DNA of 64,000 bases, taken from contig CM022948.1 in assembly GCA_012931725.1 (NCBI GenBank), forward strand, positions 60,146,549-60,210,548. Direction: 5' to 3'. Positions 58,701 through 63,096 of the stretch are shown here, one piece after another (positions within the stretch are counted from its first letter, which is position 1; every line of letters starts with the position of its first letter). The translations under genes and the position numbers were made by a program. The stretch is from Litsea cubeba. Lineage: Eukaryota; Streptophyta; Magnoliopsida; Laurales; Lauraceae. A model generated the notes under the pieces. The model worked only from the letters and a program-made list of their open reading frames with translations. It did not search any database and had not been told where the DNA came from.

Positions 58701-59082
58701 ATCACAAAACACCATGAGTGATACTATTTTATAATTTTCCTACCAGAGAAACTCACCATCAAATATACTCACCCATATTGTTTTGATGTAGAGAAGCAAT
58801 TAAAAGAAGTATTTCACTCAGTATGCTATTGTTTTCCACATCAAACCAAAACATAAAAGAAATAATAAGCATCCTTTCTACCATAATATACAAACTATTT
58901 GCAATTCAGGGTACATTTAAATCACTCCAATAGTAATGATTACCCAAAGGTCATAACTGCAATTAAGAGTTCAAGCCATACTCTATTCCACAAGAGGGGC
59001 AAAGCTCCCTAAAGGAATTCCCATGCAATTCAGCCAGTTTCTCTCTCGGTATTCCAGATCGGAGATGGAGGCTGTCCACATT
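16662..59082 (-). CDS. SRT1: SIRT6-class NAD-dependent protein deacylase (plant SRT1 type), ten 3' exons
   Basis: Class IV sirtuins are nuclear NAD-dependent deacylases acting on histones such as H3K9ac. The exons, joined from 59082 down to 16662, read NVDSLHLRSGIPREKLAELH (catalytic His in ELHGN), CPSC and CSDLKC (the four zinc cysteines), LKDTVLDWEDALP, MADLVLCLGTS-LQITPACNLP (NAD-binding GTS), KLVIVNLQ, TPKDKKASLVIHGNVDK, VIAGVMDFL, KWTLRIASVHGQRAPLPF, RPFKMVLDLNFGDGC, and a 100-residue tail ending PKWSLTL. All joins are in frame with GT-AG sites, and about 289 residues are present. This matches the known plant SRT1 layout, including its long C-terminal extension. The N-terminal exons (GAGIS NAD motif) are not in the window. 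The introns total about 41 kb and are filled with transposons. Family assignment is firm; the symbol is by similarity. Confidence 0.92.
17430..17826 (+). mobile_element. copia 3' end fragment with LTR
   Basis: A short stretch reads like the RNase H end of copia pol (YQVADFFTKN). A polypurine-like GAGGGGGAC near 17533 follows, then a putative LTR from about 17541 to 17826 with a TATA-like tattataaaaggag and the end CTCTCTACA. The body upstream is missing. It lies in the last SRT1 intron, antisense to the gene. Confidence 0.65.
17865..18632 (-). mobile_element. TRIM (miniature LTR element) with rearranged LTRs
   Basis: It starts TGTAATGACCC and ends GGTCGTTACA, and is flanked by AGGAT on both sides (17860-17864 and 18633-18637). 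On the - strand it carries two LTR-like units (about 18632-18274 and 18270-17973), a primer site TGGTATCAGAGC (complement at 17955-17966), a purine tract GGGGGAGAG, and a third, internally deleted LTR down to 17865. There is no coding capacity. The primer site is that of the initiator Met tRNA. Proteins must be supplied in trans. Confidence 0.8.
18743..18845 (-). CDS. SRT1: SRT1 exon: LDLNFGDGCACPCARIRWP
   Basis: 103 nt with acceptor atatttcag and donor GTAAGT. It encodes ETVKTRPFKMVLDLNFGDGC, then ACPCARIRWPIDFQ. The intron to the previous exon is only 132 bp, the sole short intron of the visible gene. Confidence 0.92.
18978..19045 (-). CDS. SRT1: SRT1 exon: VSFPDRPDLKAAVLHKQP
   Basis: 68 nt with acceptor ctttctag and donor GTAACA, encoding VSFPDRPDLKAAVLHKQPF, then VLK plus AG of an Arg codon. 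Confidence 0.9.
20838..20908. repeat. (TC)n/(TA)n/(GA)n microsatellite
   Basis: CT repeats, then TATATATATA, then GA repeats, a second TA stretch and more GA. It sits directly left of the MITE cluster. Confidence 0.9.
20925..22016. mobile_element. cluster of three MITE copies in + - + orientation
   Basis: Terminal arm CTCCTAAGCTCAAGCTTAGG followed by ATAAGGTAAGCTC occurs near 20928, 21250, 21285, 21606, 21665-21700 (inverted) and 21982. The shared body (CAGCCCCAACCGT...TTTCTATCA...TTTAATGGTCAAAAGTCC...GGTGGACAT) occurs forward at about 20985-21215, inverted at about 21350-21590 and forward at about 21715-21950. TA repeats separate the copies, so each probably entered a TA-rich target. There is no coding capacity and the superfamily is not assigned. 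Confidence 0.85.
21603..21702. repeat. perfect 38-bp inverted repeat (hairpin)
   Basis: Left arm 21603-21640 and right arm 21665-21702 are exact reverse complements, separated by a 24-bp loop. The arms begin and end ATATTCTCCTAAGCTCAAGC / GCTTGAGCTTAGGAGAATAT. It is formed by two MITE ends abutting head to head. Confidence 0.92.
22032..22189. mobile_element. short MITE, second family
   Basis: Ends GGAGAGATGCTC and GAGCATCTCCCT are inverted repeats, 158 bp apart, inside a TATATA context on both sides. The interior holds further inverted pieces (GTGAGAGTTACTCTCAC; GCCCTCAC/GTGAGGGC). Confidence 0.8.
22429..22453. repeat. poly(C) tract
   Basis: About 25 consecutive C, in an SRT1 intron. The length may be uncertain from sequencing error. 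Confidence 0.85.
22811..22893 (-). CDS. SRT1: SRT1 exon: KWTLRIASVHGQRAPLPF
   Basis: 83 nt with acceptor catttgcag and donor GTAAGA. It encodes NKSVKWTLRIASVHGQRAPL, then PFLKTVE, the start of the plant-specific C-terminal extension. Confidence 0.92.
23539..23632 (-). CDS. SRT1: SRT1 exon: VIAGVMDFLNLQIPPYVR
   Basis: 94 nt with acceptor acatacag and donor GTAAGG. It encodes the last catalytic-domain helix (VIAGVMDFLNLQIPPYVR), then IDLVQLSLSQFPK and the first base of an Arg codon. Confidence 0.9.
24642..24695 (-). CDS. SRT1: SRT1 exon: QTPKDKKASLVIHGNVDK
   Basis: Exactly 18 codons, acceptor catttgcag, donor GTAGGC. The DKKASLVIHG stretch is highly conserved in SIRT6-class proteins. Confidence 0.92.
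25443..25668. repeat. (TC)n plus shared unique module, copy 1
   Basis: A (TC) run of about 70 bp followed by a module (CACATCCATCTGAGCCCAAAT...CAATTGAAACTCTTCCCC...GTCAGCCAAATC...TTTACACATG) that reappears at 55671-55909. The two copies differ by small changes, including a poly(C) run here (about 25548-25561). Confidence 0.85.
25928..28179 (+). mobile_element. 2252-bp solo LTR (gypsy-like) with ATCCA target duplication
   Basis: It begins TGTAATACCCCGGGCCC and ends GGGTCGTTACA, and is flanked by ATCCA at 25923-25927 and 28180-28184. Without the insert, CCATGGC-ATCCA-TTTACCATGG is restored. A TATA box (ttatatattgatc near 26160) precedes a CT-rich leader, as in an LTR promoter. No primer site, purine tract or pol is present. 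The length and TGTAAYACCCCG start fit LTRs of plant Ty3/gypsy elements (established pattern), but the lineage is inferred. Confidence 0.8.
28644..28722 (-). CDS. SRT1: SRT1 exon: LQITPACN and VNLQ
   Basis: 79 nt with acceptor cctgtgcag and donor GTACTC. It encodes LQITPACNLPLKSLRGGG, then KLVIVNLQ, the end of the Rossmann fold. Confidence 0.92.
29026..29260 (+). repeat. left LTR of copia B, first part (split by hAT)
   Basis: Starts TGTCAATCCTGGGCC and carries ATTTTAAATAG-like and CT-rich leader sequence. It is broken after CTTTCTAT by the hAT-like insertion, and the last 8 bp (CAATGACA) resume at 30434-30441. Confidence 0.9.
29261..30425. mobile_element. hAT-like non-autonomous element, AGCGG family (1165 bp)
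   Basis: It sits in the copia B left LTR with an 8-bp duplication CTTTCTAT (29253-29260 and 30426-30433). Ends CAAGGATGAAAATAGCGG and, inverted, CATGGATTGAAATAGCGGC are imperfect terminal repeats. Subterminal regions are packed with TAGCGG/GGCCGCTA/CGTATCG motifs, as in hAT elements whose transposase binds subterminal repeats (for example Ac). The interior has a 48-bp poly(A) run (30197-30244) beside a GGGGGCAGCGCCCCC palindrome. It has no transposase. Confidence 0.85.
31097..34611 (+). pseudogene. copia B gag-pol, gag deleted and frameshifted
   Basis: Gag starts at 31097 (MDTSEKSGPSIVKFNGKNYV), then shifts frame near 31195 where a single base appears missing (the downstream frame reads WAHIDGSD). 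At about 31474 gag jumps from LSIQDYYSG directly to the protease linker, so the zinc-knuckle half is gone. From 31427 a long frame covers protease (YLDSGASNHMTS), integrase (HSDVWG, TFIDDYSRF, GVAERKNRHLL), reverse transcriptase (MDVKNAFLHGDL, YVDD) and part of RNase H. A one-base deletion at about 34230 (stop where copia A has SLISWKC) breaks the rest, which resumes in another frame to 34611. It is probably unable to form particles by itself. Confidence 0.9.
34619..34861 (+). repeat. right LTR of copia B (243 bp)
   Basis: Starts TGTCAATCCTGGGCC after the purine tract and ends CTATCAATGACA. It is followed by the TCTGA duplication and matches the left LTR by eye along its length. Confidence 0.92.
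37882..37961 (-). CDS. SRT1: SRT1 exon: DALPP to LCLGT
   Basis: 80 nt with acceptor attttttcag and donor GTAATC. It encodes DALPPKEMDPAEMHCKMADL, then VLCLGT plus AG of the Ser codon. It joins in phase to the next exon, giving the NAD-contacting GTSLQ motif. Confidence 0.9.
38463..38518. repeat. short tandem duplication
   Basis: CAACTACCTACATTATGGAA followed by ACCACT occurs twice in direct succession, a unit of about 26 bp. Confidence 0.85.
38731..38758 (+). mobile_element. Helitron 3' terminus
   Basis: A perfect GC-rich hairpin CCGTGCTGAGCACGG (38731-38745) is followed 9 bp later by CTAG and a T. This is the canonical Helitron 3' end (hairpin plus CTRR, inserted before T). The sequence after it (AAATCCTTATATGTATGTG) resembles 38287-38305, so the element lies in repeat-derived DNA. 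The 5' TC end was not located. Confidence 0.7.
39235..39304 (+). repeat. left 70-bp LTR of element C
   Basis: TGTTAAGTAGTTGTTTGTGC...GCAACTTTGACA, directly after the ATGAT duplication and directly before TGGTAT. Confidence 0.88.
40537..43761 (+). pseudogene. copia C pol, gag absent, two frameshifts
   Basis: The frame starts MDNYDANGDRYQSH and runs straight into protease (FLDSGASNHMTS), so nearly all of gag is missing. A one-base shift in the T-run near 41109-41115 separates protease from integrase (HTDVWG, TFIDDHSRF, GVAERKNRHIL). A second one-base loss near 42545 interrupts MDVKNAFLHGD. Reverse transcriptase (YVDD in LLVYVDDMIISG) and RNase H (SDADWAGCPDSRRSTTG, SSAEAEYRAMS) continue to the purine tract GAGGGGGAG at 43741. 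It is more diverged from copias A and B than they are from each other by eye. Confidence 0.9.
43750..44027 (+). repeat. internal 278-bp LTR after copia C pol
   Basis: Starts TGTAGAAGATAAC directly after the GAGGGGGAG tract and ends ACATTTTATCA. It has LTR features (TG...CA, AT-rich TATA region near 43880-43950). No matching copy exists on the left of the element, where the 70-bp LTR stands instead. Confidence 0.82.
44102..44228 (+). repeat. GC-rich two-copy repeat inside element C
   Basis: Two degenerate units near 44127-44174 and 44179-44224 share GCAGGGCA...GCCCCATGCCGCGTT...TTGTGCGGGCG. The sequence just before (GGTCTCGAGTTCGAAACC) resembles a tRNA/SINE B box. Its role is unknown. Confidence 0.65.
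44263..44332 (+). repeat. right 70-bp LTR of element C
   Basis: Same 70 bp as the left copy, preceded by a purine tract (GAGGGGGGG, 44254-44262) and followed by ATGAT. Confidence 0.88.
45040..45440. repeat. degenerate minisatellite, unit about 35-45 bp
   Basis: Roughly ten imperfect units of the form TAGGAAATAGGGCCCTAGCC followed by AAATTTCACTCTGA. The array continues on the far side of the LINE at 48411-48450 (TAGGAAATAGGGTTTTATC, AAATTTCG), showing that the LINE split it. Confidence 0.82.
45451..48409 (+). mobile_element. L1-type LINE, degenerate, near full length
   Basis: It is flanked by AATAGGAAATA (45440-45450 and 48409-48419), though that motif also occurs in the surrounding minisatellite. 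The endonuclease region at about 45600-46310 reads TWNIGFLTGKSMALVEVMKR, GDLNGHVGKDNRGYERVH and FALACDLVIANTCF. The reverse transcriptase region at about 47200-47660 reads ISENQFGFMPGRSTMEVIFS, MVFIDLEKAYDRLPRDLI and a damaged FADD box near 47655 (DIVLVDKSRDGVN). The 3' end has KKTWIEVIKIDMNKCNLS and a (GAT)n tail. Many stops and shifts make it inactive. It is antisense to SRT1. Confidence 0.88.
49129..49237 (-). CDS. SRT1: SRT1 exon: second zinc cysteine pair
   Basis: 109 nt with acceptor gttatgtag and donor GTAGGC. It completes the Glu codon, then encodes YVRDFEVETIGMKETSRR and CSDLKCGAKLKDTVLDWE. The two Cys complete the structural zinc site. Confidence 0.9.
50068..50261 (-). mobile_element. 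SINE-like retroposon with 19-bp flanking repeat
   Basis: The same 19 bp, ATTTGTGATCACCAATATT, stands at 50049-50067 and 50262-50280. The - strand 3' end GATACCCTTGGTTATTAAAG plus an A-rich tail matches the SINE-like copy at 15434-15600. A second short duplication (ATAACCTTTCTAGTAAAGAT at about 50244 and 50281) complicates the right junction. Confidence 0.6.
50410..50540 (+). mobile_element. SINE-like insert with B box and poly(A)
   Basis: GAGGGTTCGAAACTG resembles a tRNA B box. The body ends CCTCCGTTATC followed by an A-run. AAAAAATC stands on both sides (50402-50409 and just after the A-run). It interrupts the left end of the hAT-like element. Confidence 0.6.
50704..50830. mobile_element. 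hAT-like element, GTATCG family (127 bp)
   Basis: 8-bp duplication GTTTCAAC (50696-50703 and 50831-50838). Perfect terminal inverted repeat CTATGATGC / GCATCATAG. The interior repeats GGATACG and CGATA motifs. Nested in the GACTCGG-family element. Confidence 0.83.
51367..52037. mobile_element. hAT-like element, GACTCGG family (671 bp)
   Basis: Exact 8-bp duplication ATTTAAAC (51359-51366 and 52038-52045). Left end CATGGTTAAAAAATGGGACT; right end, inverted, CATGGCC. Dense GAGTCGACTCGG near the left end and GACTCG.CCGAGTCC near the right end, with a CAGCAA-rich low-complexity interior. It lies only 60 bp from the previous family member. Confidence 0.85.
52730..53064. mobile_element. hAT-like element, AGCGG family (335 bp)
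   Basis: Duplication GCTTAGAG / GCTCAGAG (52722-52729 and 53065-53072, one mismatch). Ends CAAGGATCAAAATAGCGG and, inverted, CATGATTCAAAATAGCGG. The interior is a close relative of 57300-57648. Confidence 0.85.
53265..54870 (-). pseudogene. decayed copia 3' half, antisense to the + strand
   Basis: On the - strand: FLHGDV..TMYMTPVGYAAS and RPSLCGLKHASH (reverse transcriptase, near 54830-54690), a damaged VDDIFISGDS (near 54190), then YYLGLEVTPIATGIFISRHK and DTPVELNVKYSK (to 53902), and a purine tract GGGGGGGGGAG with CATCAATTTG (53268-53285). Gag, protease and integrase are absent. It is split by a hAT-like element at 54302-54698. It is in the sense orientation relative to SRT1. Confidence 0.78.
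54302..54698. mobile_element. hAT-like element, GGGTCGGGC family (397 bp)
   Basis: Duplication CATGAGGA / CATGCGAA (54294-54301 and 54699-54706; 6 of 8 match). Ends TAGCAGTGCTCTTAGGC and, inverted, TAGGGGTGCTAATGGC. The interior repeats GGGTCGGGCTTGGAT and GGCCTGGC-type motifs. It interrupts the decayed copia reverse transcriptase. Confidence 0.75.
55540..55674. mobile_element. MITE with GAGGAATGTTC/GAATATTCCTC ends
   Basis: Left end GAGGAATGTTCATATGCATC; right end, inverted, GAGGAATATTCATGTGCATC. CATCCCTCA and TGTCCCTCACC inside resemble the foldback element at 59778-59962, so they may be one family. It abuts a (TC)n run on the right. Confidence 0.72.
55671..55909. repeat. (TC)n plus shared module, copy 2
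   Basis: A (TC) run of about 78 bp, then the module also found at 25443-25668 (CACATCCATCTGAGCCCAAAT through TTTACACATG). Here it contains CCCAACCCCCAATTG where copy 1 has a pure C run. Confidence 0.85.
55971..56561. mobile_element. hAT-like element, GACTCGG family (591 bp)
   Basis: Ends CAAGGATGGAAAACTCG and, inverted, CATGGTTGGAAAACTC. Flanks ATTCACGC / ATTCACAA (55963-55970 and 56562-56569) match 6 of 8. GACTCG and GAGTC motifs are repeated near the ends. The interior is AT-rich. Confidence 0.72.
56562..57160 (-). pseudogene. LINE reverse transcriptase fragment
   Basis: On the - strand it repeats the LINE core seen at 47150-47650: MQDEWRKSVVV, an ISENQFGFMPGRS equivalent (near 56960), a FIDLEKA(Y) equivalent (near 56880), then TCGETGVPS and a VDDTVFVDESRD-like box at the low-coordinate end (near 56590). 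Stops and shifts throughout. Confidence 0.78.
57300..57648. mobile_element. hAT-like element, AGCGG family (349 bp)
   Basis: Exact 8-bp duplication GTTGGGTG (57292-57299 and 57649-57656). Ends CATGGATCAAAATAACAG and, inverted, CATGGTTCAAAAGC. The interior is similar to 52730-53064 (CAAAACGCTATGTAGCGGGC, ATACGTAGCG, GATTTGGAACCATATAAG). Confidence 0.88.
58982..59082 (-). CDS. SRT1: SRT1 exon: catalytic His and first zinc cysteine pair
   Basis: 101 nt with acceptor gtttgccag and donor GTATGG. It encodes NVDSLHLRSGIPREKLAELH, then GNSFRELCPSCGI plus two bases of the next Glu codon. His in ELHGN corresponds to the catalytic base of SIRT6. CPSC is the first half of the zinc site. Confidence 0.9.
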
Positions 59083-59777
59083 CTGGCAAACACAAATTCA
59101 GAGTAGATCAAGGACTGGTGGTTTGTAACTATATATACTTCACATTTTAAATTTATATTAGCATCTCATCCAGTTGGCATGTTAAGGCATAACAAATGGT
59201 CATATACTCCACTTTGTATTTGGGCAGTGCATATAGAGAAGCACATTGAGTGGAATATTGGTTTCCATCTTTCTCCACTCCTTATCAATCTTGAAAATTC
59301 ATGTTGGCGACTATTAGAGAAAGTCAAAAACAAAAAAAAAAACAAAATGTCTCAACATAATGTGATTAACAAATGTTCATGCTCCCAAACGCATGTAAAA
59401 AATAAACCATCTTTTTTTTTAATGGTTAAATCATAAACCATCTAGTGTGTCAAAATATTTGATTGCAGTCACAATTAAATATTTACTAATTAACATAGGA
59501 AATCAAGATATTCAAAACAGTAATGGTTAAAAATAAAGTACCATGGTGTATGTTGCAGCAGATGATGCGGAACTCATTGGTCAAATAAGAAAGCAAGTAA
59601 ATAATGAGCTATAACTTTGGAAAAAGGCTTCTGAGTCAAATGTGTTGAAAATGAGCAAATCAATTACAGAACTTATGCAGTACAAAATGAGAGGATATGC
59701 GAGTAAGAATATGAGTATATCAAAATTGAAAATAACCTAGCACCATAGTAATAGATTTCGATATATATATTTATATA

Positions 59778-59962
59778 TGGGAAATATTCGAGTGCATCCA
59801 TCCCTCACCATTTTGGTGAGGGACACTCCCCTTTTGGGAAGTGTCAAGTACAAAAATGGGAGTCCTGTGTACTTAACACTCCCCTTTTTGTACTTGACAC
59901 TTTCCAAAAGGGGAGTGTCCCTCACCAAAATGGTGAGGGATGGATGCACTTGAATACTCCCC
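59778..59962. mobile_element. foldback MITE (about 80-bp arms)
   Basis: The two halves are near-perfect reverse complements. Arms start GGGAAATATTCGAGTGCATC and, from the other side, GGGGAGTATTCAAGTGCATC, and both continue CATCCCTCACCATTTTGGTG. The centre near 59865 is short. TA-rich sequence lies on both sides. Non-coding. Confidence 0.88.
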
Positions 59963-60247
59963 TTTATATATATGGGAGCAATTGTAAGACAAACTAGAAG
60001 GTTTACACTGGACAAAGCTAATAGGATGAGGGGTGACCAAAGTGGAGACAAGCTAGTGAAGTATTATGCAATTGTCAAGTGCCACTTCAATTAAGGGGGA
60101 ACCTCTATAAGACAGTAGTTACTAGTTAGGTATGCTTCGTCAAATGAAGTTGAATATTGTGCTTTGAGGAAACTAGTAAAAGCTAAGTACTAAGGTGAGT
60201 ATAGTAAGATAAATTTGTGGAGTCACGGAATTAGGAACAAGAACATA

Positions 60248-60552
60248 AGGCGTGTTTGGATGGATTGTGAATTGAAGTAGTGAGGTGAAGCATCAAATCA
60301 AGAGAGAATAAAATATACGGGGTTATGATGGTCTTTTGTTTTTAGTGGCTTGATAGGGAATCTTTTTGACCTTTTGTGCAAAAATAGTTTTTTTTTTTTT
60401 TTTCGTCATTTAGTGGAGAAAGGAGGTTCTTTTTTACTTTTTTTTTTAGGAGGGAATTTTGAATTTGTGTACTTTTGATATAACCCTTGTCTTTTCTTGT
60501 CTGGATAATGGAGGCTTTACTTCAATTCTCCATCCATCCAAACACACCCTTA
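60248..60552. mobile_element. MITE-like element with GGCGTGTTTGGATGG ends
   Basis: The left end AAGGCGTGTTTGGATGGATT is mirrored by TCCATCCAAACACACCCTT on the right. GTGTTTGGATGG termini are common in plant MITEs. TAA/TTA at the junctions would fit PIF/Harbinger, but the exact duplication is ambiguous. Confidence 0.65.
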
Positions 60553-61021
60553 AGCTACAGGTAGCATTATAAAAAAAAAATTCAAGGAATGTAGTCCGAG
60601 ATGGTCTGGCATATAAACAGAAGGTAAAAACAGCCCTTGTTCAATGGAATGAAGGGTCACAAAATAAGGAACTTTGCTAAGGCGAAGACCGGTAAAGACT
60701 GTATGAATTAGCGAGAAAAGACATGTCCAATTGTGGAGCAACAGGACTACAGTGACCATGGCTTCAAATAGTGTCAAGCAAAAAATCAACTCAAAATAAC
60801 TCTAAATAGATGGATAAAGCAACGATAATGATGAAGTTTATAATCCCCGAAAACTGACAAGTATGAGGGTAAACATAACAATCACCTAACAAATATTAGT
60901 TAGAACGGACACCCCATATCTCGATTCTTGATGTGTGTTCATTAAAATGTGTATTCTAAGAAATTAAATATTTCTTTTGGAGTTTTTTTTTTTTAAAGAG
61001 AACGGTGTAACAATGTATATC

Positions 61022-61175
61022 AAGGCCCCCCGTGCACGCGTGGGCTCCATCACGGGAATTACAATGGGAAAATCCAGGGGCTCCACGCGGGAATCACACC
61101 CTCCGTGAAAGAACACAAGGCACAACAACCACAGGGATTAGAACACTCAACCTCCCACTCTGTACCAAGTTGACA
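61022..61175 (-). mobile_element. SINE with 13-bp target duplication
   Basis: AACAATGTATATC flanks it exactly (61009-61021 and 61176-61188). The - strand head has A-box-like TTGGTACAGAGTGGG and B-box-like GTTCTAATCCC at tRNA spacing. The body ends GGGGGGCCTT. Non-coding. Confidence 0.75.
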
Positions 61176-61227
61176 AACAATGTATATCTAGGTTACAACA
61201 CCTCTCTCTCTATCTCTCTCTCTATAA

Positions 61228-61412
61228 TAGTCACGAGACCCGAGGGTTTGCACCCACCATATGGACTGGACCATTGGATCAAGGGTGAAATTTATTTAAA
61301 ATATAAAGCTCTTAAACTTTTGGGGCACAAGGGCATCAGATTGATCCAAAATTTGATGTGTGGTGCCTATCCATATGGATCTTTCCATCCCCCCAGGTCT
61401 CGTGATCAGTGG
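61228..61412. mobile_element. putative MITE with CACGAGACC ends
   Basis: AGTCACGAGACCCGAGGG near the left and AGGTCTCGTGATCAG near the right are inverted repeats about 170 bp apart. The body contains TTAAACTTTTGGGGCAC. The target duplication was not resolved. Confidence 0.5.
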
Positions 61413-61421
61413 GGCCCCAGA

Positions 61422-62068
61422 TGGACCCCATCCCCAATCCATTAGAGTAATCCCTTGAGGCAAGACCGGGTCAAGTGCTCCTGTAAGCCAAGAAAGGGGA
61501 ATAGGCGAATCTGCAAGGGTAAGGATGGAGTGCTTCGATTAGCACTGTGAGGCTTTTTCCAAGTCCCACATCGGAAATATCCAAGTCCTGACCCTAGGCT
61601 TATAATGTGCGACCTGACCTTAACTCCGCATGAGGCCTTTTAAAACCGTGAAGCAAGATTGGGTTGAAATCCCATGAGCAAAAGCGGACAATATCATATG
61701 AATGACAGGCCCGGGTCATTACAGATGGTATCGAAGCCGAGGACGGCTTTATTTCCGATGGGGGAGAGTGTGAGACCCCAATCCGCCTGGGTAATCCCTT
61801 GAGACAAGACAAGGTCAAGTGTTCCTATGAGCCAAGAAAGGGGAATAGGCAAATCCGCAAGGGTAAGGGTGGAGTGCTTCGGTTAGCACCATGAAGCTTT
61901 TTCCAAGTCCCACATTGGAAATATCCAAGTCTTGACCCTGGGCTTATAATATGCGACCTGGTCGTAACTCCGCATGAGGCCTTTTAAAACTATGAGACAA
62001 CGATTGGGTTGAAATCCCATGAGCCAAAGCGGACAATATCATGTGGATGATGGGCCTGGGTCGTTACA
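61422..62068 (+). mobile_element. TRIM with two LTRs, primer site and purine tract
   Basis: The 5' LTR (about 61422-61723, start degraded) and 3' LTR (61769-62068, TGTGAGACCCC...GGTCGTTACA) are homologous along their length. Between them are TGGTATCGAAGC (61726-61737, initiator-Met-tRNA primer site with one base lost) and GGGGGAGAG (61760-61768). The internal region is only about 45 bp, with no coding capacity. No clean 5-bp duplication because the left edge is decayed. Confidence 0.82.
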
Positions 62069-62111
62069 AACACCCAGCTACCTCTCATGATACTGTGAGA
62101 GATGTTCTAAT

Positions 62112-62250
62112 CTATGATGCACGGATACTTCAAAATGGGCAACGTATCGTGTCGCATCGTATCCGATACTTCACTTTTTGTGTAAAATATGTGTCCCTGC
62201 CGTGTCTACGACGTGTCCTTAACGTATCCATGTCATATATGTGCATCGTA
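62112..62250. mobile_element. hAT-like element, GTATCG family (139 bp)
   Basis: Duplication GTTCTAAT (62104-62111 and 62251-62258). Ends CTATGATGC and, inverted, TACGATGC. The interior is built from GTATCG, CGTATCC and CGTGTC motifs and is related to 50704-50830 (both have TTTTACACA/TGTGTAAAA and GGATAC). Confidence 0.8.
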
Positions 62251-63029
62251 GTTCTAATAGTCACAGGAGAAAATCCTACTTATATAATTTATATATATAA
62301 GGGAGAAGCTCCTAAAAGGATGGCTCATATAGGCTCCTATACGAATGGATTCGATCCTCCTTCTAACGGAATATCAACTCAGGAGAATGGAAAGCCACAA
62401 CCCTCAAAAAACCATTTTCATTTTCCATACAAAGACTAGCCAAAATCACAAACAGAATAAGTATGACTTGAAAGAATATGAAGTTTCATTTAGGGGGAAA
62501 ATGAACGCAATTTTTTGTGAGCATATTAAGTTTCAAAAACAGATGTTAGGGCTTGAGCATGTGAAGTTTCAAAGGCAGAAATTAGGGCTTGAAAATGGCA
62601 ATGCAGATCTATTGTATGTGTAGCTTAAGGAAGAATCCGAGAATGATATTTTATTTCTTCTTCTTTGAGATGGAGGTAGAAGATGCATACCTGATTCGGA
62701 GAGAATGAGAGCTTGAAAAGAAAAGGAGAGGGTGACATCAGTGGGAGAAAGGAGGGATGTTTTACATGCAATGAGAGAGAGGTCAATCTGCTACCTACCT
62801 CTCTCTCTCTACCTAGGGTTTTTAGTGGAGCAAGAGGGAGAAGGAGAAGTTCAACCGCAAAGATGACTTAGGGCTCCTTCATCGTGTGAGAGTCAAGCAA
62901 GCAAGAGAGATGTGATGGCTTTTTTCGTTGCCTTCTAATACCAACAATGAGAAGTCGTTGGATTTATCCATTAATCCAACGATCCACTGAAGTTCGCTCG
63001 CAAGCCTATGCAAGTCGTCCATATAGTAG

Positions 63030-63096
<67 letters not shown>
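63030..63096. repeat. (CT)n(AT)n microsatellite
   Basis: About 45 bp of CT repeats followed by about 20 bp of AT repeats. Confidence 0.92.

Larger units (their letters stand above)
49238..58981 (-). other. SRT1: SRT1 intron of 9.7 kb
   Basis: Packed with small elements (SINE-like, six hAT-like, MITE) plus decayed copia and LINE pieces, each listed separately. The stretches 49240-50040 and 57660-58980 show nothing recognisable, apart from a CAAGCTTGA-rich patch near 58585-58650. Confidence 0.75.

Noticed and set aside
62640..62940. Possible first exon of the sirtuin gene on the - strand
   Set aside because: A plausible splice donor (gaatcag|gtatgc) exists but the sequence does not encode the expected sirtuin N-terminus. 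It more likely belongs to a decayed element.
62285..63030. Long terminal-inverted-repeat element (ends near AAGCTCCTAAAAGGATGGC and GTCCATATAGTAGCC)
   Set aside because: The supposed ends match too poorly, and no target duplication could be fixed.
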